Assembly: GCA_021790995.1 (NCBI GenBank)
Contig: JAJYFA010000014.1
Coordinates: forward strand, 1 to 44,267
DNA length: 44,267 nucleotides
Source of the DNA: Acidobacteriota bacterium
GTDB taxonomy: Bacteria > Acidobacteriota > Terriglobia > Terriglobales > Acidobacteriaceae
Reading direction: 5' to 3'
Shown: piece by piece, positions 19,531 to 31,762 of the stretch
How positions within the stretch are numbered: the stretch's first letter is position 1
Layout: the number at the start of each line of letters is the position of its first letter
Notes under the pieces: model-generated
Seen by the model: only the letters and a program-made list of their open reading frames with translations
What the model was told of the DNA's origin: nothing
Databases searched by the model: none
Program-made: the position numbers and the translations under genes

Positions 19531-20127
19531 CTACTCGAGTCGGCAATAACAATAGAGGGACTGCTGGGTTGTTCCAAAGGGCTTGTGATGCAGCTGTTTC
19601 GTGCTTTCCACCAAACGGAAGCGCTTGCCGAACTCGTCGCGCAACGACTTGGCGTCACATCGAACAACATCGCGACCACTGCACCGTGTAGGGCCCTCCG
19701 GTCCAAATGTGCCTACGATCACATGACCACCGGGTTTCGCCGCCTTTGCAACTTGGTGAACATAGAGAAAGCGGTCCTCGGGGGCGGTTAGAAAATGAAA
19801 TACTACGCGGTCGTGCCACACTTCGAAACTTGAAGGCGGCAATTGGACCTTCGTGATATCAGCCGTAAGCCAGTGGACCCGCTCTGCGTTTTCTCCGAGC
19901 CGCTCCCTATTGGCATCGATAGCCCTCTGCGAAATGTCGAGGACCGTGAGGTTCTGGTATCCCCGGGCCAGTAGGTCGTCGACCAAGGTCGATTCTCCGC
20001 CGCCAATGTCGACGATCGCGGCTGCACGCGAAACGAATGCGCGCTCGATCAAGTCGAGCGAGGCATCGAGATGAGGGCAGTACCAACTCACCTGATCCGG
20101 AGCCTTCGTCCCTAAATCTGTTCCCAA
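19531..20127 (-). CDS. Class I SAM-dependent methyltransferase
   Basis: Motif I VDIGGGESTLVDDLL; LTVLDISQRAIDANRERL; PPSSFEVWHDRVVFHFL. Confidence 0.85.
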   Translation of the reverse strand: MGTDLGTKAPDQVSWYCPHLDASLDLIERAFVSRAAAIVDIGGGESTLVDDLLARGYQNLTVLDISQRAIDANRERLGENAERVHWLTADITKVQLPPSSFEVWHDRVVFHFLTAPEDRFLYVHQVAKAAKPGGHVIVGTFGPEGPTRCSGRDVVRCDAKSLRDEFGKRFRLVESTKQLHHKPFGTTQQSLYCYCRLE

Positions 20128-20166
20128 TGCTGCTGAGTGTTCATGGAATGAGCATTCCTTTCGTGC

Positions 20167-22563
20167 TCAGAACATATTCACCAGGGTGGAAATCGCGCTT
20201 GTAAAACGCTCTTGTGTCACGGACTCAGGCAAAGGAATCGTCAATGCAGGGCGGTTTGTGCAGGAGTCGCGCGTGAACAGTGAGGATAGAACCTGACCCA
20301 AGCGAATGGTTGGCACGCCATTTGAACTCCCCGCTGCAATCGATTCGATAAACCTCATCCCGGCCTCGAGGAACGACGCTGCCGCAAGCTCGACGTCGCT
20401 GGCATTCGGCGCCGCTGCAGTTACCGGAGAAATGCCTACGGGCTCCGGTACCGTTTCTCCGGACAAACTGACCAGCTGTGCCTGAACATCGGCCTGTTTT
20501 TGCGTAAGAGCAACCGGTTCGGCGGGAGCGTGGTCAATTACCGGTTTCGGCTGGTCCGGCTGTTCAGCGAAAATCTCCTTCACTGCCTGCAGAATTGTCT
20601 TGCTGCCTAGCTTGGCGAAGCTGATCTCGGCAGTGGGAGAATCAAACACCCCGGCGAAAAGCGATTTCTTCAAGGCCAGCGTCTCCCACACGCGCTCTTC
20701 GATGCTTTTGCTGGTCAGCATGTGAATTACGTGCACCGGTCGCGACTGGCCCAGCCGGTGTACGCGTCCGATGCGCTGCTCCAGCCGGGCAGGGTTCCAC
20801 GGAGGCTCGAAGTTCACCACCACCGAGGCTGCTTGCAAATTGAGACCCACGCCTCCCGCATCGGTCGAGAGAAAGACCTTGCACGCCGGATCGTTGCGAA
20901 ACTGCTCGATCAAGGCGCCACGCTTCCGCGACGGCACGCCACCATGAAGAGACACGAATCCGATGCCCAGCTTGCGCAACTCCTCGCCTGCCAGATGCGT
21001 CATGCGCTCAAACTCACTGAACACCACGACTTTTCGCCCTTCTCCCATGACGACGTCGGTCATGATCTCGCGGAACTCCTTGAGCTTGGGCGAATGATGG
21101 GTCTGCTTATCGAATAGAAATGTCGAGTTGCACAACATGCGCATGTTTTGAATGCAGCATAGAATGCGCTTTTGATCGATCTCTGAGAGCCAGCCTTGGC
21201 GCTCCCACTTGCGTACGAGCTGCGCCAGCAGATCGCTCTGCTCGTAGTAAGGCTCCGCCTGATGACTGGTCAGCGGTACGCGAAAAACTTTATCTGTCCG
21301 CTCGGGAAGATCCTTCAGTACCTCGGCGCGCGTACGCCGCAGCAGGATCGGGGCCAACTGCTCGTGAATGCGATCCAAGCCGCGATAACCGGTCAGACGG
21401 CCTTTTTCGTCCAACACGCGGTGCTCGTCCACGAAGCGGAATGCTGGTCCGAGCCTGCGGCCGTCGACGAACTCCACAACGGAAAACAGCTCCTCCAGTT
21501 TGTTTTCGAGCGGCGTGCCGGTAAGCACCAGGACGTAGCGGCTCTTCAATTGCTTGATGGTGCGCGCGGTCGCGGTGGTCCAGTTTCTGATTCGTTGCGC
21601 CTCGTCGAGGACGATCAGGTCCGGACGCAGTTCCTGCATGTATCGGATGTCTTTGAGGACGAGCTCGTAGTTGGTGAGAGTGAAAAACTCCGGGGACGCA
21701 TACGACGTGCGCCGCTGCGGCAAAAGACCTTCGACGATCTTCACGGAGCGGTCGGTGAACTTTTCGATCTCCGTCTTCCACTGGTATTTGACCGAGGCCG
21801 GCGCAATCACCAGGACTCTCTCGATTCCTCGCCGTTGACGCAAAAGTTCTGCCGTGGCCAGTGCTTGAATCGTTTTGCCAAGCCCCATGTCGTCGGCCAG
21901 GACCGCACGCCCGCGGCAGGCTGCGAACAGGGCGCCGCGGGCCTGATAGGGCAGAAGCTTCGTTTTTAGAATGCCGGCGGTGGGATCCTGCCCGCGCTTT
22001 AATTTAGCAAGCAGCTTGTGCTCCAGTTCCAGACCTTCGGCCAGCTCGTTTTCCCGGTCGATGTAATCCAGAACATCGCTGTAGATGACTGCCTGGCCGT
22101 CGGCGTTGCGCAGCGATTCCAACACCTCTGAGAATTGCAGGTAACGCTCGCGGCGCAGAAGACCGTTGGCGTCGAAGTGATCCGCAGCGAGCGACAAGAG
22201 CGCAGACGAAGGCGACACGGGCATGCGCAGCCGCACCTCGATCGTATTCCCATACTGAAGCGAGATGGAAGCGCGCGTGCGCTTGAACCTTGCGGTTTCC
22301 AGCCTCTTCTGATGGCGCTTCCGCAGCCGCAGAAGCATCGCCTCGACGTGCTTGCAGGTTCCCAGCGTATTGATCGCGAAATCCGGGCAGGAGCAATAAT
22401 TCTCGAAGCGCCCCAGGCCGCGAATCGCCACCTTATAGGTCCGCCCGCTGGCCGACTTGACACTGTAATCGCCATAAGGCCCGCTTGCGGGCCGTTTCAA
22501 AATCTTCAGCGGGGCCGCCGCAGCCCGTTCCTGCCGAGCGGCGATCTGCTGTTCGATGAGCAT
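20167..22563 (-). CDS. SNF2-family DEAD/DEAH helicase with N-terminal SWIM zinc finger
   Basis: SWIM CSCPDFAINTLGTCKH; Walker A DMGLGKTIQALA; DEAQ; C-terminal helicase STDAGGVGLNLQAAS and RIGRVHRLGQ. Confidence 0.93.
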   Translation of the reverse strand: MLIEQQIAARQERAAAAPLKILKRPASGPYGDYSVKSASGRTYKVAIRGLGRFENYCSCPDFAINTLGTCKHVEAMLLRLRKRHQKRLETARFKRTRASISLQYGNTIEVRLRMPVSPSSALLSLAADHFDANGLLRRERYLQFSEVLESLRNADGQAVIYSDVLDYIDRENELAEGLELEHKLLAKLKRGQDPTAGILKTKLLPYQARGALFAACRGRAVLADDMGLGKTIQALATAELLRQRRGIERVLVIAPASVKYQWKTEIEKFTDRSVKIVEGLLPQRRTSYASPEFFTLTNYELVLKDIRYMQELRPDLIVLDEAQRIRNWTTATARTIKQLKSRYVLVLTGTPLENKLEELFSVVEFVDGRRLGPAFRFVDEHRVLDEKGRLTGYRGLDRIHEQLAPILLRRTRAEVLKDLPERTDKVFRVPLTSHQAEPYYEQSDLLAQLVRKWERQGWLSEIDQKRILCCIQNMRMLCNSTFLFDKQTHHSPKLKEFREIMTDVVMGEGRKVVVFSEFERMTHLAGEELRKLGIGFVSLHGGVPSRKRGALIEQFRNDPACKVFLSTDAGGVGLNLQAASVVVNFEPPWNPARLEQRIGRVHRLGQSRPVHVIHMLTSKSIEERVWETLALKKSLFAGVFDSPTAEISFAKLGSKTILQAVKEIFAEQPDQPKPVIDHAPAEPVALTQKQADVQAQLVSLSGETVPEPVGISPVTAAAPNASDVELAAASFLEAGMRFIESIAAGSSNGVPTIRLGQVLSSLFTRDSCTNRPALTIPLPESVTQERFTSAISTLVNMF

Positions 22564-22808
22564 AGGAAAGCCCCCTCTTCAGGAGCGTATAACATGGCGG
22601 GCTCCATGGCTCAAAGGACTGAGCCCTCTTGCGTTCGCCGCGCCGCATTTTGCCCGGTCCATTGCGGCTCAAGCACTTTCGATGCAAGCCGAACCGAAAC
22701 CTTGTGAGAAATACAGGCAAGAGGCGGGTCTCATGACAGAAAAAGGCCTACGGATCGCTCCCCTTTTACCGATTCTTATCTTTATTTGCTGAGATCTCTT
22801 CCCTGTTC

Positions 22809-23717
22809 TTACGATTCCGACTCGCGTCCCTTCATGTTGCGCGCCAGAACCTTTTCGACGACGCGCTCCACATCGGAGAGGAAGAAGCTGTTGGCGGGCT
22901 GGGGCACGGCAACACGGGTACCTGTGTGGCCCAGTGCGGATGCGATCTCGTTCCAGCGGTAGATGGTCGAGTTGGCCGGTATGAGGATCGGCTTGCGCGC
23001 AGGCTCCGGCAGGATGCAGTAGATCGTCCAAATGACCAACGCGGACAGGATCAGGGATTCGTAGATGAACTGAACCGGATCGTTGTAGGAGGTCAGGTGA
23101 GAGCTCCACGACGCCAGGATGAAGTCGCCTGCCGACATGATGCCGAAACCAAAGGCGATGCCAAAGGAGAGATTGCGCACCGTCAGGCGCAGCGCGTTCA
23201 TGCTCAGGCAGAGGAAGGCCAGCAGGCAAAGCAGCAGGACGCTCGCCGAGTGCATCAGGTTGTACAGGATTTCGACGATGAGGTGGAGATTCAGGTTTAC
23301 GTACGCGGATGTGGTTGAGGCTAAACTCACGACCATGGCGACAATCGCGGCCCAGCGGAAGATTACAATGGCGAATTTCGCAATCGCGGGGAATGGCGCC
23401 AGAGCGTCGCGAAAGACCTCAATGCAGACAAAAAACAACAGAACCACGGCCACGAGGTAGCTGCTCGTGAAGCCCGCTGTATAGATTTCACCTAGAAGAG
23501 CGTGGTGTGCCAGGCCCCAGGGCTGCGTTTTCTCGTGCAGCGTAAGGAACAGGATCGGCGTAAAGAATGCCCTGAACGCCAGATAAAAGCCCATGGCGCG
23601 AAAGCGGCTATACAGGCCCTTGCCCCAAAAGAGAAGAGCAAGCGCAGCCCATAGAAGCATCTCTGCTGTACTCATCGCCGACATGGCAACATTGAAGGGC
23701 ATAAGGCCTTGGCGCAA
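22809..23717 (-). CDS. Multi-pass membrane protein of unknown function
   Basis: About seven hydrophobic segments; alternative start MPFNVAMS 18 nt inside. Confidence 0.7.
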   Translation of the reverse strand: MRQGLMPFNVAMSAMSTAEMLLWAALALLFWGKGLYSRFRAMGFYLAFRAFFTPILFLTLHEKTQPWGLAHHALLGEIYTAGFTSSYLVAVVLLFFVCIEVFRDALAPFPAIAKFAIVIFRWAAIVAMVVSLASTTSAYVNLNLHLIVEILYNLMHSASVLLLCLLAFLCLSMNALRLTVRNLSFGIAFGFGIMSAGDFILASWSSHLTSYNDPVQFIYESLILSALVIWTIYCILPEPARKPILIPANSTIYRWNEIASALGHTGTRVAVPQPANSFFLSDVERVVEKVLARNMKGRESES

Positions 23718-23836
23718 CCTGTAAGGAGTTCAGGATAGCGCCAAGCTGCCTTGAGCCTCAATGACAAAAGGGTAATACGGTACTGGCACTTTAGTGCCAT
23801 CTCGTTCATTTCGCAGCGTATTCCCAAAAAATGAAT

Positions 23837-24019
23837 CTAGCGATTCGGCGTGAAGCACACTTCGTCCTGGCAGGGTAGCGGCCCCGGAAGATTGGCTGAG
23901 CTGCCGGCCATAATCGATACATGCCTGGAATGATTCTGTGTGCGGACCGGAGCAAGCGAGGCGAAAGCAAGGCCGGTGATGGCTACGACGAGGGCGAACA
24001 GACGAATAACGGATTGCAT
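23837..24019 (-). CDS. Small putative secreted protein (MQSVIRLF…PCQDEVCFTPNR)
   Basis: Signal-peptide-like N-terminus; GAGG upstream of the MQSV start; two Cys at the C-terminus. Confidence 0.45.
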   Translation of the reverse strand: MQSVIRLFALVVAITGLAFASLAPVRTQNHSRHVSIMAGSSANLPGPLPCQDEVCFTPNR

Positions 24020-24237
24020 CTTGGATAACCTCATAGGCTGAAAATTAAGAAAGAGGAGTGTCTCTTTCTGGGAAGAAATCGTATCTTAAAAACGCTAGTA
24101 AGTGTAGTAGATTCATATACATATCAAACTTGATCCGGGGTTGATTACCAACGTCATCGCGGATACCTTTCCCTGCCTCGCTGTAACCCGGTGCACGCCG
24201 TTGTTCCACGCCCGCTCGCACCCCGGCCGCATGGTAA

Positions 24238-26925
<2,688 letters not shown>

Positions 26926-27135
26926 TCCTGCGTGACGCCTGCAGGAAACCCTGTACATTTACGGCGGAACGGTAGATGCTGTGTACTGTTGGATTTGTTT
27001 GCAGGCCCAGGCTCTCTGTTGACCGCAGATTTCCAAGGGCCGCAGGAACCCCGGGTCGCAGCTTCGTCGCAAAGAAATTCCGTTTTGGCGATGGAGCAGG
27101 CACTCGAATAAACTTCCATTCAAGGAGTGGTGGCC

Positions 27136-27918
27136 ATGAAATCCCGTCTCAGTTTCGTCTTCCTCACTGTCTTCGCTTTTGCCTTTGCGGCTGCGATGGA
27201 TGGATGCAAATCCACCCCACAGCAGGCGACCAACATGCAGCAGGTCAACGGCTCGCCGATGGCTAACGGCACGCAACCGGCGAATGGCACGCAGCCGGTA
27301 AGCAATGTGCCGCAGGCAAGTAATTACGGCAGCCCGAGTTCGAACGCGCAGCCGCCCGCATCTGCTCCAGTTGCGGGGCAGGCTCAGCAGGCGCCTCCCC
27401 CACCGGCAGTCGTTGATCTTCCGGCAGGAACCGATCTCCGCGTGCGGCTCGATCAGGATCTCGGCTCAAAGATCAGCCAGCCCGGCGATAATTTTGCGGC
27501 CACGATAGCTGACGATGTGATCGTCAACGGCCAGACCGTGATCGCCAGGGGCGCGCGCGCGGAAGGTACGGTGATCGATGCTCAACCGCTGGGCCGCTTC
27601 AAGGGCGCCGCGCGGCTCGTCCTGCGTCTTGAACGCGTGCGCACCAACTGGGGAAGCTATCCCGTCGCCACCAGCACCATCAGCCGCGCGGAAAAGGGCA
27701 AGGGTAAACGCACCGGAATCTTTACCGGCGGCGGAGCCGCCCTGGGAGCCATCATCGGCGGCATCGCCGGAGGCGGCAAAGGCGCGCTCATTGGCGGCCT
27801 TACAGGCGCCGGCGCCGGCGCCGCGGGCAGCGCCTTTACCGGAAATAAGGAGATCCTGCTTCCCGCAGAGACCCTCCTGACCTTCCATCTGGATCACTCC
27901 GTACACATCACGGAATAA
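27136..27918 (+). CDS. Putative lipoprotein with Asn/Gln/Pro-rich linker and glycine-zipper segment
   Basis: Lipobox-like AAAMDGC; glycine-rich [39 protein letters not shown]; in-frame GTG at 27127 is an alternative start. Confidence 0.75.
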   Translation: MKSRLSFVFLTVFAFAFAAAMDGCKSTPQQATNMQQVNGSPMANGTQPANGTQPVSNVPQASNYGSPSSNAQPPASAPVAGQAQQAPPPPAVVDLPAGTDLRVRLDQDLGSKISQPGDNFAATIADDVIVNGQTVIARGARAEGTVIDAQPLGRFKGAARLVLRLERVRTNWGSYPVATSTISRAEKGKGKRTGIFTGGGAALGAIIGGIAGGGKGALIGGLTGAGAGAAGSAFTGNKEILLPAETLLTFHLDHSVHITE

Positions 27919-28007
27919 CGGCAATCATCGAAAATGCCGGCGCAGCCTTTCTGAGCTGAACGATCCGGGCGGAAAGAAACGGGTGGTATTTCGCCCCATC
28001 GGAATTT

Positions 28008-28050
28008 CGCCTCATCCATGACCGCAAAGAACACGGTGATGGATGAGGCG
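28008..28050 (+). other. Long perfect stem-loop (12-bp stem plus inner 4-bp stem)
   Basis: CGCCTCATCCAT-g-ACCG-caaagaaca-CGGT-g-ATGGATGAGGCG. Confidence 0.7.
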
Positions 28051-28117
28051 CCCGGGATCGGAGAACATCCGAGCCCGGCGATAGGCGCCACTCGCGGCGC
28101 AGCGGCAGACAACTCCC

Positions 28118-28567
28118 ATGAAACAACATTCAATCAAGAGATTGCTTCTGGCCGCAGGGCTTCTGGCGTGGGCCACTGCGCACGCCCTCGCTCAATCGGC
28201 AGCTTCCAATGCACTTGCAGGCTCACGCGTTTTCACACTGGACAGAATCACCGCGAAGACCGCCCCGAACGGCGCCGTGGGCCACAATATCTTCAAGGGA
28301 ACGCTGAAAACAGGCGAAGTCATTGCCTTACACGAGACCGTGCAGCCGGCCGGAACCGTCCCCAATCCCGTGCACCGCATCCAGCACTCCGAGGTCATTG
28401 TGGTCGAGGAAGGCACCCTGGAGTTCGTTCACGACGGCAAGGCAGAACGTGCCGGCGTCGGCAGCGCAATTTACGTAGCGTTCGGCACTCTGCATACCCT
28501 CAAGAATGTAGGCCGCGGGCCTGCCAAATATATCGTCTTACAGATCGGCGGCGACACCGGGAAATAG
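28118..28567 (+). CDS. Secreted cupin-domain protein
   Basis: Signal peptide; cupin motifs HRIQHSEVIVVEEGTLEFVHDG and IYVAFGTLHTLKNVG. Confidence 0.82.
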   Translation: MKQHSIKRLLLAAGLLAWATAHALAQSAASNALAGSRVFTLDRITAKTAPNGAVGHNIFKGTLKTGEVIALHETVQPAGTVPNPVHRIQHSEVIVVEEGTLEFVHDGKAERAGVGSAIYVAFGTLHTLKNVGRGPAKYIVLQIGGDTGK

Positions 28568-28623
28568 CCGAGGCGCAGCATTCACCCGGCTTCGGTCTCG
28601 TTTCTCACCGGGATTTGTCCGTC

Positions 28624-29646
28624 TCACCCGCCGCGCACATGCCCTCGCCCATGGCTCTTCACCGCATACATGCGCGCGTCGGCTGTGCCGATGATGGCGT
28701 GCACCTCGACGCCATCGTCCGGCGCGGAGGCCAGGCCGACACTGGCGCTCACGTTCAGCATGATCCCGTTCTTCATCCTGAATGGGGTTTCCATCAAAGC
28801 CCGGTGTACGATCTTCGCCCGCTCAAGGCCGGCCGCTGCATGGGTGTCAGGCATCAGAACCACGAACTCGTCGCCGCCATAGCGAAAGCACATGTCGCGT
28901 TTGCGAATCAGTTCCTGAAGCCTGAGTCCCGTAAGCGCCAGCAGTTCGCTGCCTATCAGATGGCCATGACGATCGTTCACCAGCTTGAACCTGTCGAGAT
29001 CGAGAAATGCCAGGCTCAACGGTGTTCGCGATTTTCTCGACCGCTTCAATTGGCGATCGAGCACATCGTACAGATGGCGCACGTTGTAGAGGCCGGTCGT
29101 GTCGTCGGTGATGGTGAGTTGCTGAATGCGCGTCACGTCGCGCGCGTTTTCGATGGCGATGGCGGCGTGGTCGGCCAGGATATGCAGAAAGGCGATGGTA
29201 TAGTCCGACATCTCGGCGCGGGGATTCAGAATCTCGATCACGCCCTGCGTGCCCTTGCGGCCGCGCAAGGGCAGGGCGATGGCTCCGCGCACGGCACGCA
29301 AGCCGCCAGCGCCGGATTGTTGAATGCGGGCATCGCCTTCGGCTTCAGGAACAATCACCGACTCGCCGTGCTGGAGCACCCAACCGGCCAGTCCCTCGCC
29401 CACTTTCACGCGCAGGCCCTTCAATGCCTCCTGCGCATCGCCCGCCGCAATGGCGTAGTACAACTCCTGACTGGATTCGTCGAGCATGAGCAGCGTCCAC
29501 AGTTCCGCATCCACCATCCTTTCCATATGTTCCAGAATGGTGCGCAAAACAGTATCGAGGTCGAAGCTCGCGGTCAGCGATCGCGCCAGTTGATGAAACA
29601 CAAGCAGATCGGCCAGCGGAATGCGGTCTTCCGTCTCATTCGACAT
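28624..29646 (-). CDS. GAF-GGDEF diguanylate cyclase
   Basis: N-terminal GAF; RYGGDEF active site; RKRD I-site five residues upstream. Confidence 0.92.
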   Translation of the reverse strand: MSNETEDRIPLADLLVFHQLARSLTASFDLDTVLRTILEHMERMVDAELWTLLMLDESSQELYYAIAAGDAQEALKGLRVKVGEGLAGWVLQHGESVIVPEAEGDARIQQSGAGGLRAVRGAIALPLRGRKGTQGVIEILNPRAEMSDYTIAFLHILADHAAIAIENARDVTRIQQLTITDDTTGLYNVRHLYDVLDRQLKRSRKSRTPLSLAFLDLDRFKLVNDRHGHLIGSELLALTGLRLQELIRKRDMCFRYGGDEFVVLMPDTHAAAGLERAKIVHRALMETPFRMKNGIMLNVSASVGLASAPDDGVEVHAIIGTADARMYAVKSHGRGHVRGG

Positions 29647-29761
29647 TTGTTAGCCTTAAGAGGAAGAGTCTATTCATCATTCTGTCACACGAGCGCATGC
29701 AACAGTTCCACGGTTCTATGCTGTGCTTGCTTACGTGCCGGTTCAAGATCCAGGCCGCCGC

Positions 29762-30805
29762 TCATCCGCCGATATGCACCATGGAGCGCGACGGCTTGAG
29801 GAAGCCCGGCTCGCCGATGTGATGACGAGGTTCCTTCGCATTGACGATACGCACGATGTAAGCGGAAAGTTCCTCATCGCCTGCGCCGGCCCGCAAGCGG
29901 CCGTATAAGTCGTGCTCGACCTGCGAAAACAGGCAGGTGCGAATCTTGCCGTCGGAGGTGAGCCGCACCCGGCTGCAGGCGCCGCAGAAGGCCTGGCTGA
30001 CGGGAGCGATGATGCCGATTTCCCCCGTTCCGTCGGCGAAGCCATACCGCCGCGCGGTCTCGCTGGGCTCGCGAGGCGGGAGCTCGACAAGCGACATTGT
30101 GCGGCCGATGTGCTCGACGATTTCCTTGAGCGTTACAACAATCTCCGGCGTCCAAAGCCGGCCCTCTTCAAGCGGCATGAACTCGATGAAGCGCACGACC
30201 ACATCTTCCTCGCGGGCGAATCGGGCGAAACCCTCGATCTGGTCGTCGTTGAAGCCGCGCAGGAGAACGCAATTGATCTTGAGCGGCGTAAGGCCCTGGT
30301 CGCGCGCTGCACGAATGCCCTTGAGAACAACCGGGAAACTGCCTGGGACACGCGTAATGCTCTCGAAGGCTGCTGCATCCACGGCGTCCATGCTCACCGT
30401 GACGCGATTCAGTCCGGCTGCCTTGAGCGGGCCGGCGAGCGATTCGAGCAGATGTCCGTTCGTGGTGAGTGCAATGTCCAGTGGCGCACCTGCCGGCGTG
30501 CGCAAACGAGCCAGCTCCGCGATCAGATCAACCACCCCGCGTCGCAATAAGGGCTCTCCACCGGTAAGACGAACCTTGGTAATTCCCAGGTCGACAAACA
30601 GCCGGATCAGACGCAGGTACTCCTCGTTGGCGAGCTCTGGATACTGCGCCCCCAACTCGCCCGTGCGGCAATAAATACACTTATAGTTGCAGCGATCGGT
30701 GATGGAGACGCGCAGATCGTGAATCGTGCGTCCGAGGCTGTCTGTCAGCGGCGGGTGCAGCGTCGCGGCGGAAGATACGGGACGGGGAGCAGAAGCCATC
30801 TTCAA
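29762..30805 (-). CDS. moaA: GTP 3',8-cyclase MoaA
   Basis: Radical SAM CNYKCIYC; C-terminal CGACSRVRLTSDGKIRTCLF cluster; C-terminal GG. Confidence 0.95.
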   Translation of the reverse strand: MKMASAPRPVSSAATLHPPLTDSLGRTIHDLRVSITDRCNYKCIYCRTGELGAQYPELANEEYLRLIRLFVDLGITKVRLTGGEPLLRRGVVDLIAELARLRTPAGAPLDIALTTNGHLLESLAGPLKAAGLNRVTVSMDAVDAAAFESITRVPGSFPVVLKGIRAARDQGLTPLKINCVLLRGFNDDQIEGFARFAREEDVVVRFIEFMPLEEGRLWTPEIVVTLKEIVEHIGRTMSLVELPPREPSETARRYGFADGTGEIGIIAPVSQAFCGACSRVRLTSDGKIRTCLFSQVEHDLYGRLRAGAGDEELSAYIVRIVNAKEPRHHIGEPGFLKPSRSMVHIGG

Positions 30806-30958
30806 TTACCAGCGTATACCTTTTGGATGCAGTAAGAAAGGCGTCCGTCGCATCGCGGTCTTGAGCGCATCCGGCGATCCAGGCGATAGCATAAATAAAG
30901 CACTACTGCCGCGGTCCCGATCGCGGCGCGAATCCATTGGCGGAGAAAGCGGAGATTC

Positions 30959-31753
30959 ATGCCAGCGACCGGAGCAAGACCGATCGGAACAGCGGACGAG
31001 GCAGGCGCGGCCAAGGCCGTGCAGCAGATGTTCGACTCGATTGCGCCGCGCTACGATCTGTTGAATCACGTGCTCTCAGCCAATGTGGACCGGCTATGGT
31101 GGCGCAAAGCGGCGCGGCGGTTTCGCAACGTGCTGGAACGATCCGACGCCGAGATTCTCGACATCTGCTGCGGCACCGGAGACCTGACGATGGCGCTCTT
31201 GAAGCTGCGTCCACCAGGCGCGCGGCCGATTCTGGCCGGCGACTTTGCCCGCGCCATGCTCCTTCGCGGAGCGCAAAAGTTCGGACGGCAAGCGCGCCAG
31301 GCGCCAGATCGGGGAAAGGACTCCGGCGAGGCGCCTTACGCAATTCCCATCGAAGCCGATGCGCTGCATCTCCCGCTTCGCGGCAGGTCGCTCGATCTGA
31401 TTGTGACCTCCTTCGGCTTTCGCAACCTGGCCAACTACCAGGCCGGCCTCACGGAATTCCATCGCGTCCTCAAGCCGGGCGGGCAGTTGGGGATTCTTGA
31501 GTTCAGCGAGCCTGGCGGCTTGGCGGGCAAGGCATATGCCGTCTATTTCCGGCGCGTGCTGCCGGCCATCGGCCGGCTGATCTGCGGCAGAAGCGGGCCG
31601 TATAACTATCTGCCTTCGTCGGTTGGCGCCTTCCCTGCTCCGGGCCAGATGCTCGCAATGATGCAACAGGCAGGCTTTCAGAATTGCGCATGGCAGCCTT
31701 ACACTTTTGGAATTGCGGGGTTGTACACGGCCATGCGGCCGCCTTTACCCTGA
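30959..31753 (+). CDS. Demethylmenaquinone/ubiquinone methyltransferase (UbiE/MenG)
   Basis: MFDSIAPRYDLLNHVLSANVDRLWWR; ILDICCGTGDLTMALL; TSFGFRNLANYQAGLTEFHRVLKPGG. Confidence 0.93.
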   Translation: MPATGARPIGTADEAGAAKAVQQMFDSIAPRYDLLNHVLSANVDRLWWRKAARRFRNVLERSDAEILDICCGTGDLTMALLKLRPPGARPILAGDFARAMLLRGAQKFGRQARQAPDRGKDSGEAPYAIPIEADALHLPLRGRSLDLIVTSFGFRNLANYQAGLTEFHRVLKPGGQLGILEFSEPGGLAGKAYAVYFRRVLPAIGRLICGRSGPYNYLPSSVGAFPAPGQMLAMMQQAGFQNCAWQPYTFGIAGLYTAMRPPLP

Positions 31754-31762
31754 TCGAACGTC

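Noticed and set aside
19531-22563. Methyltransferase plus SNF2 helicase as a DISARM-like defence module
   Set aside because: The methyltransferase is a small class I metabolite-type enzyme and the helicase is a common SWIM/SNF2 chromosomal type; no other defence genes nearby.
28018-29799. 593-aa plus-strand ORF spanning cupin and GGDEF genes
   Set aside because: Overlaps two recognised genes in other frames; no domain features.
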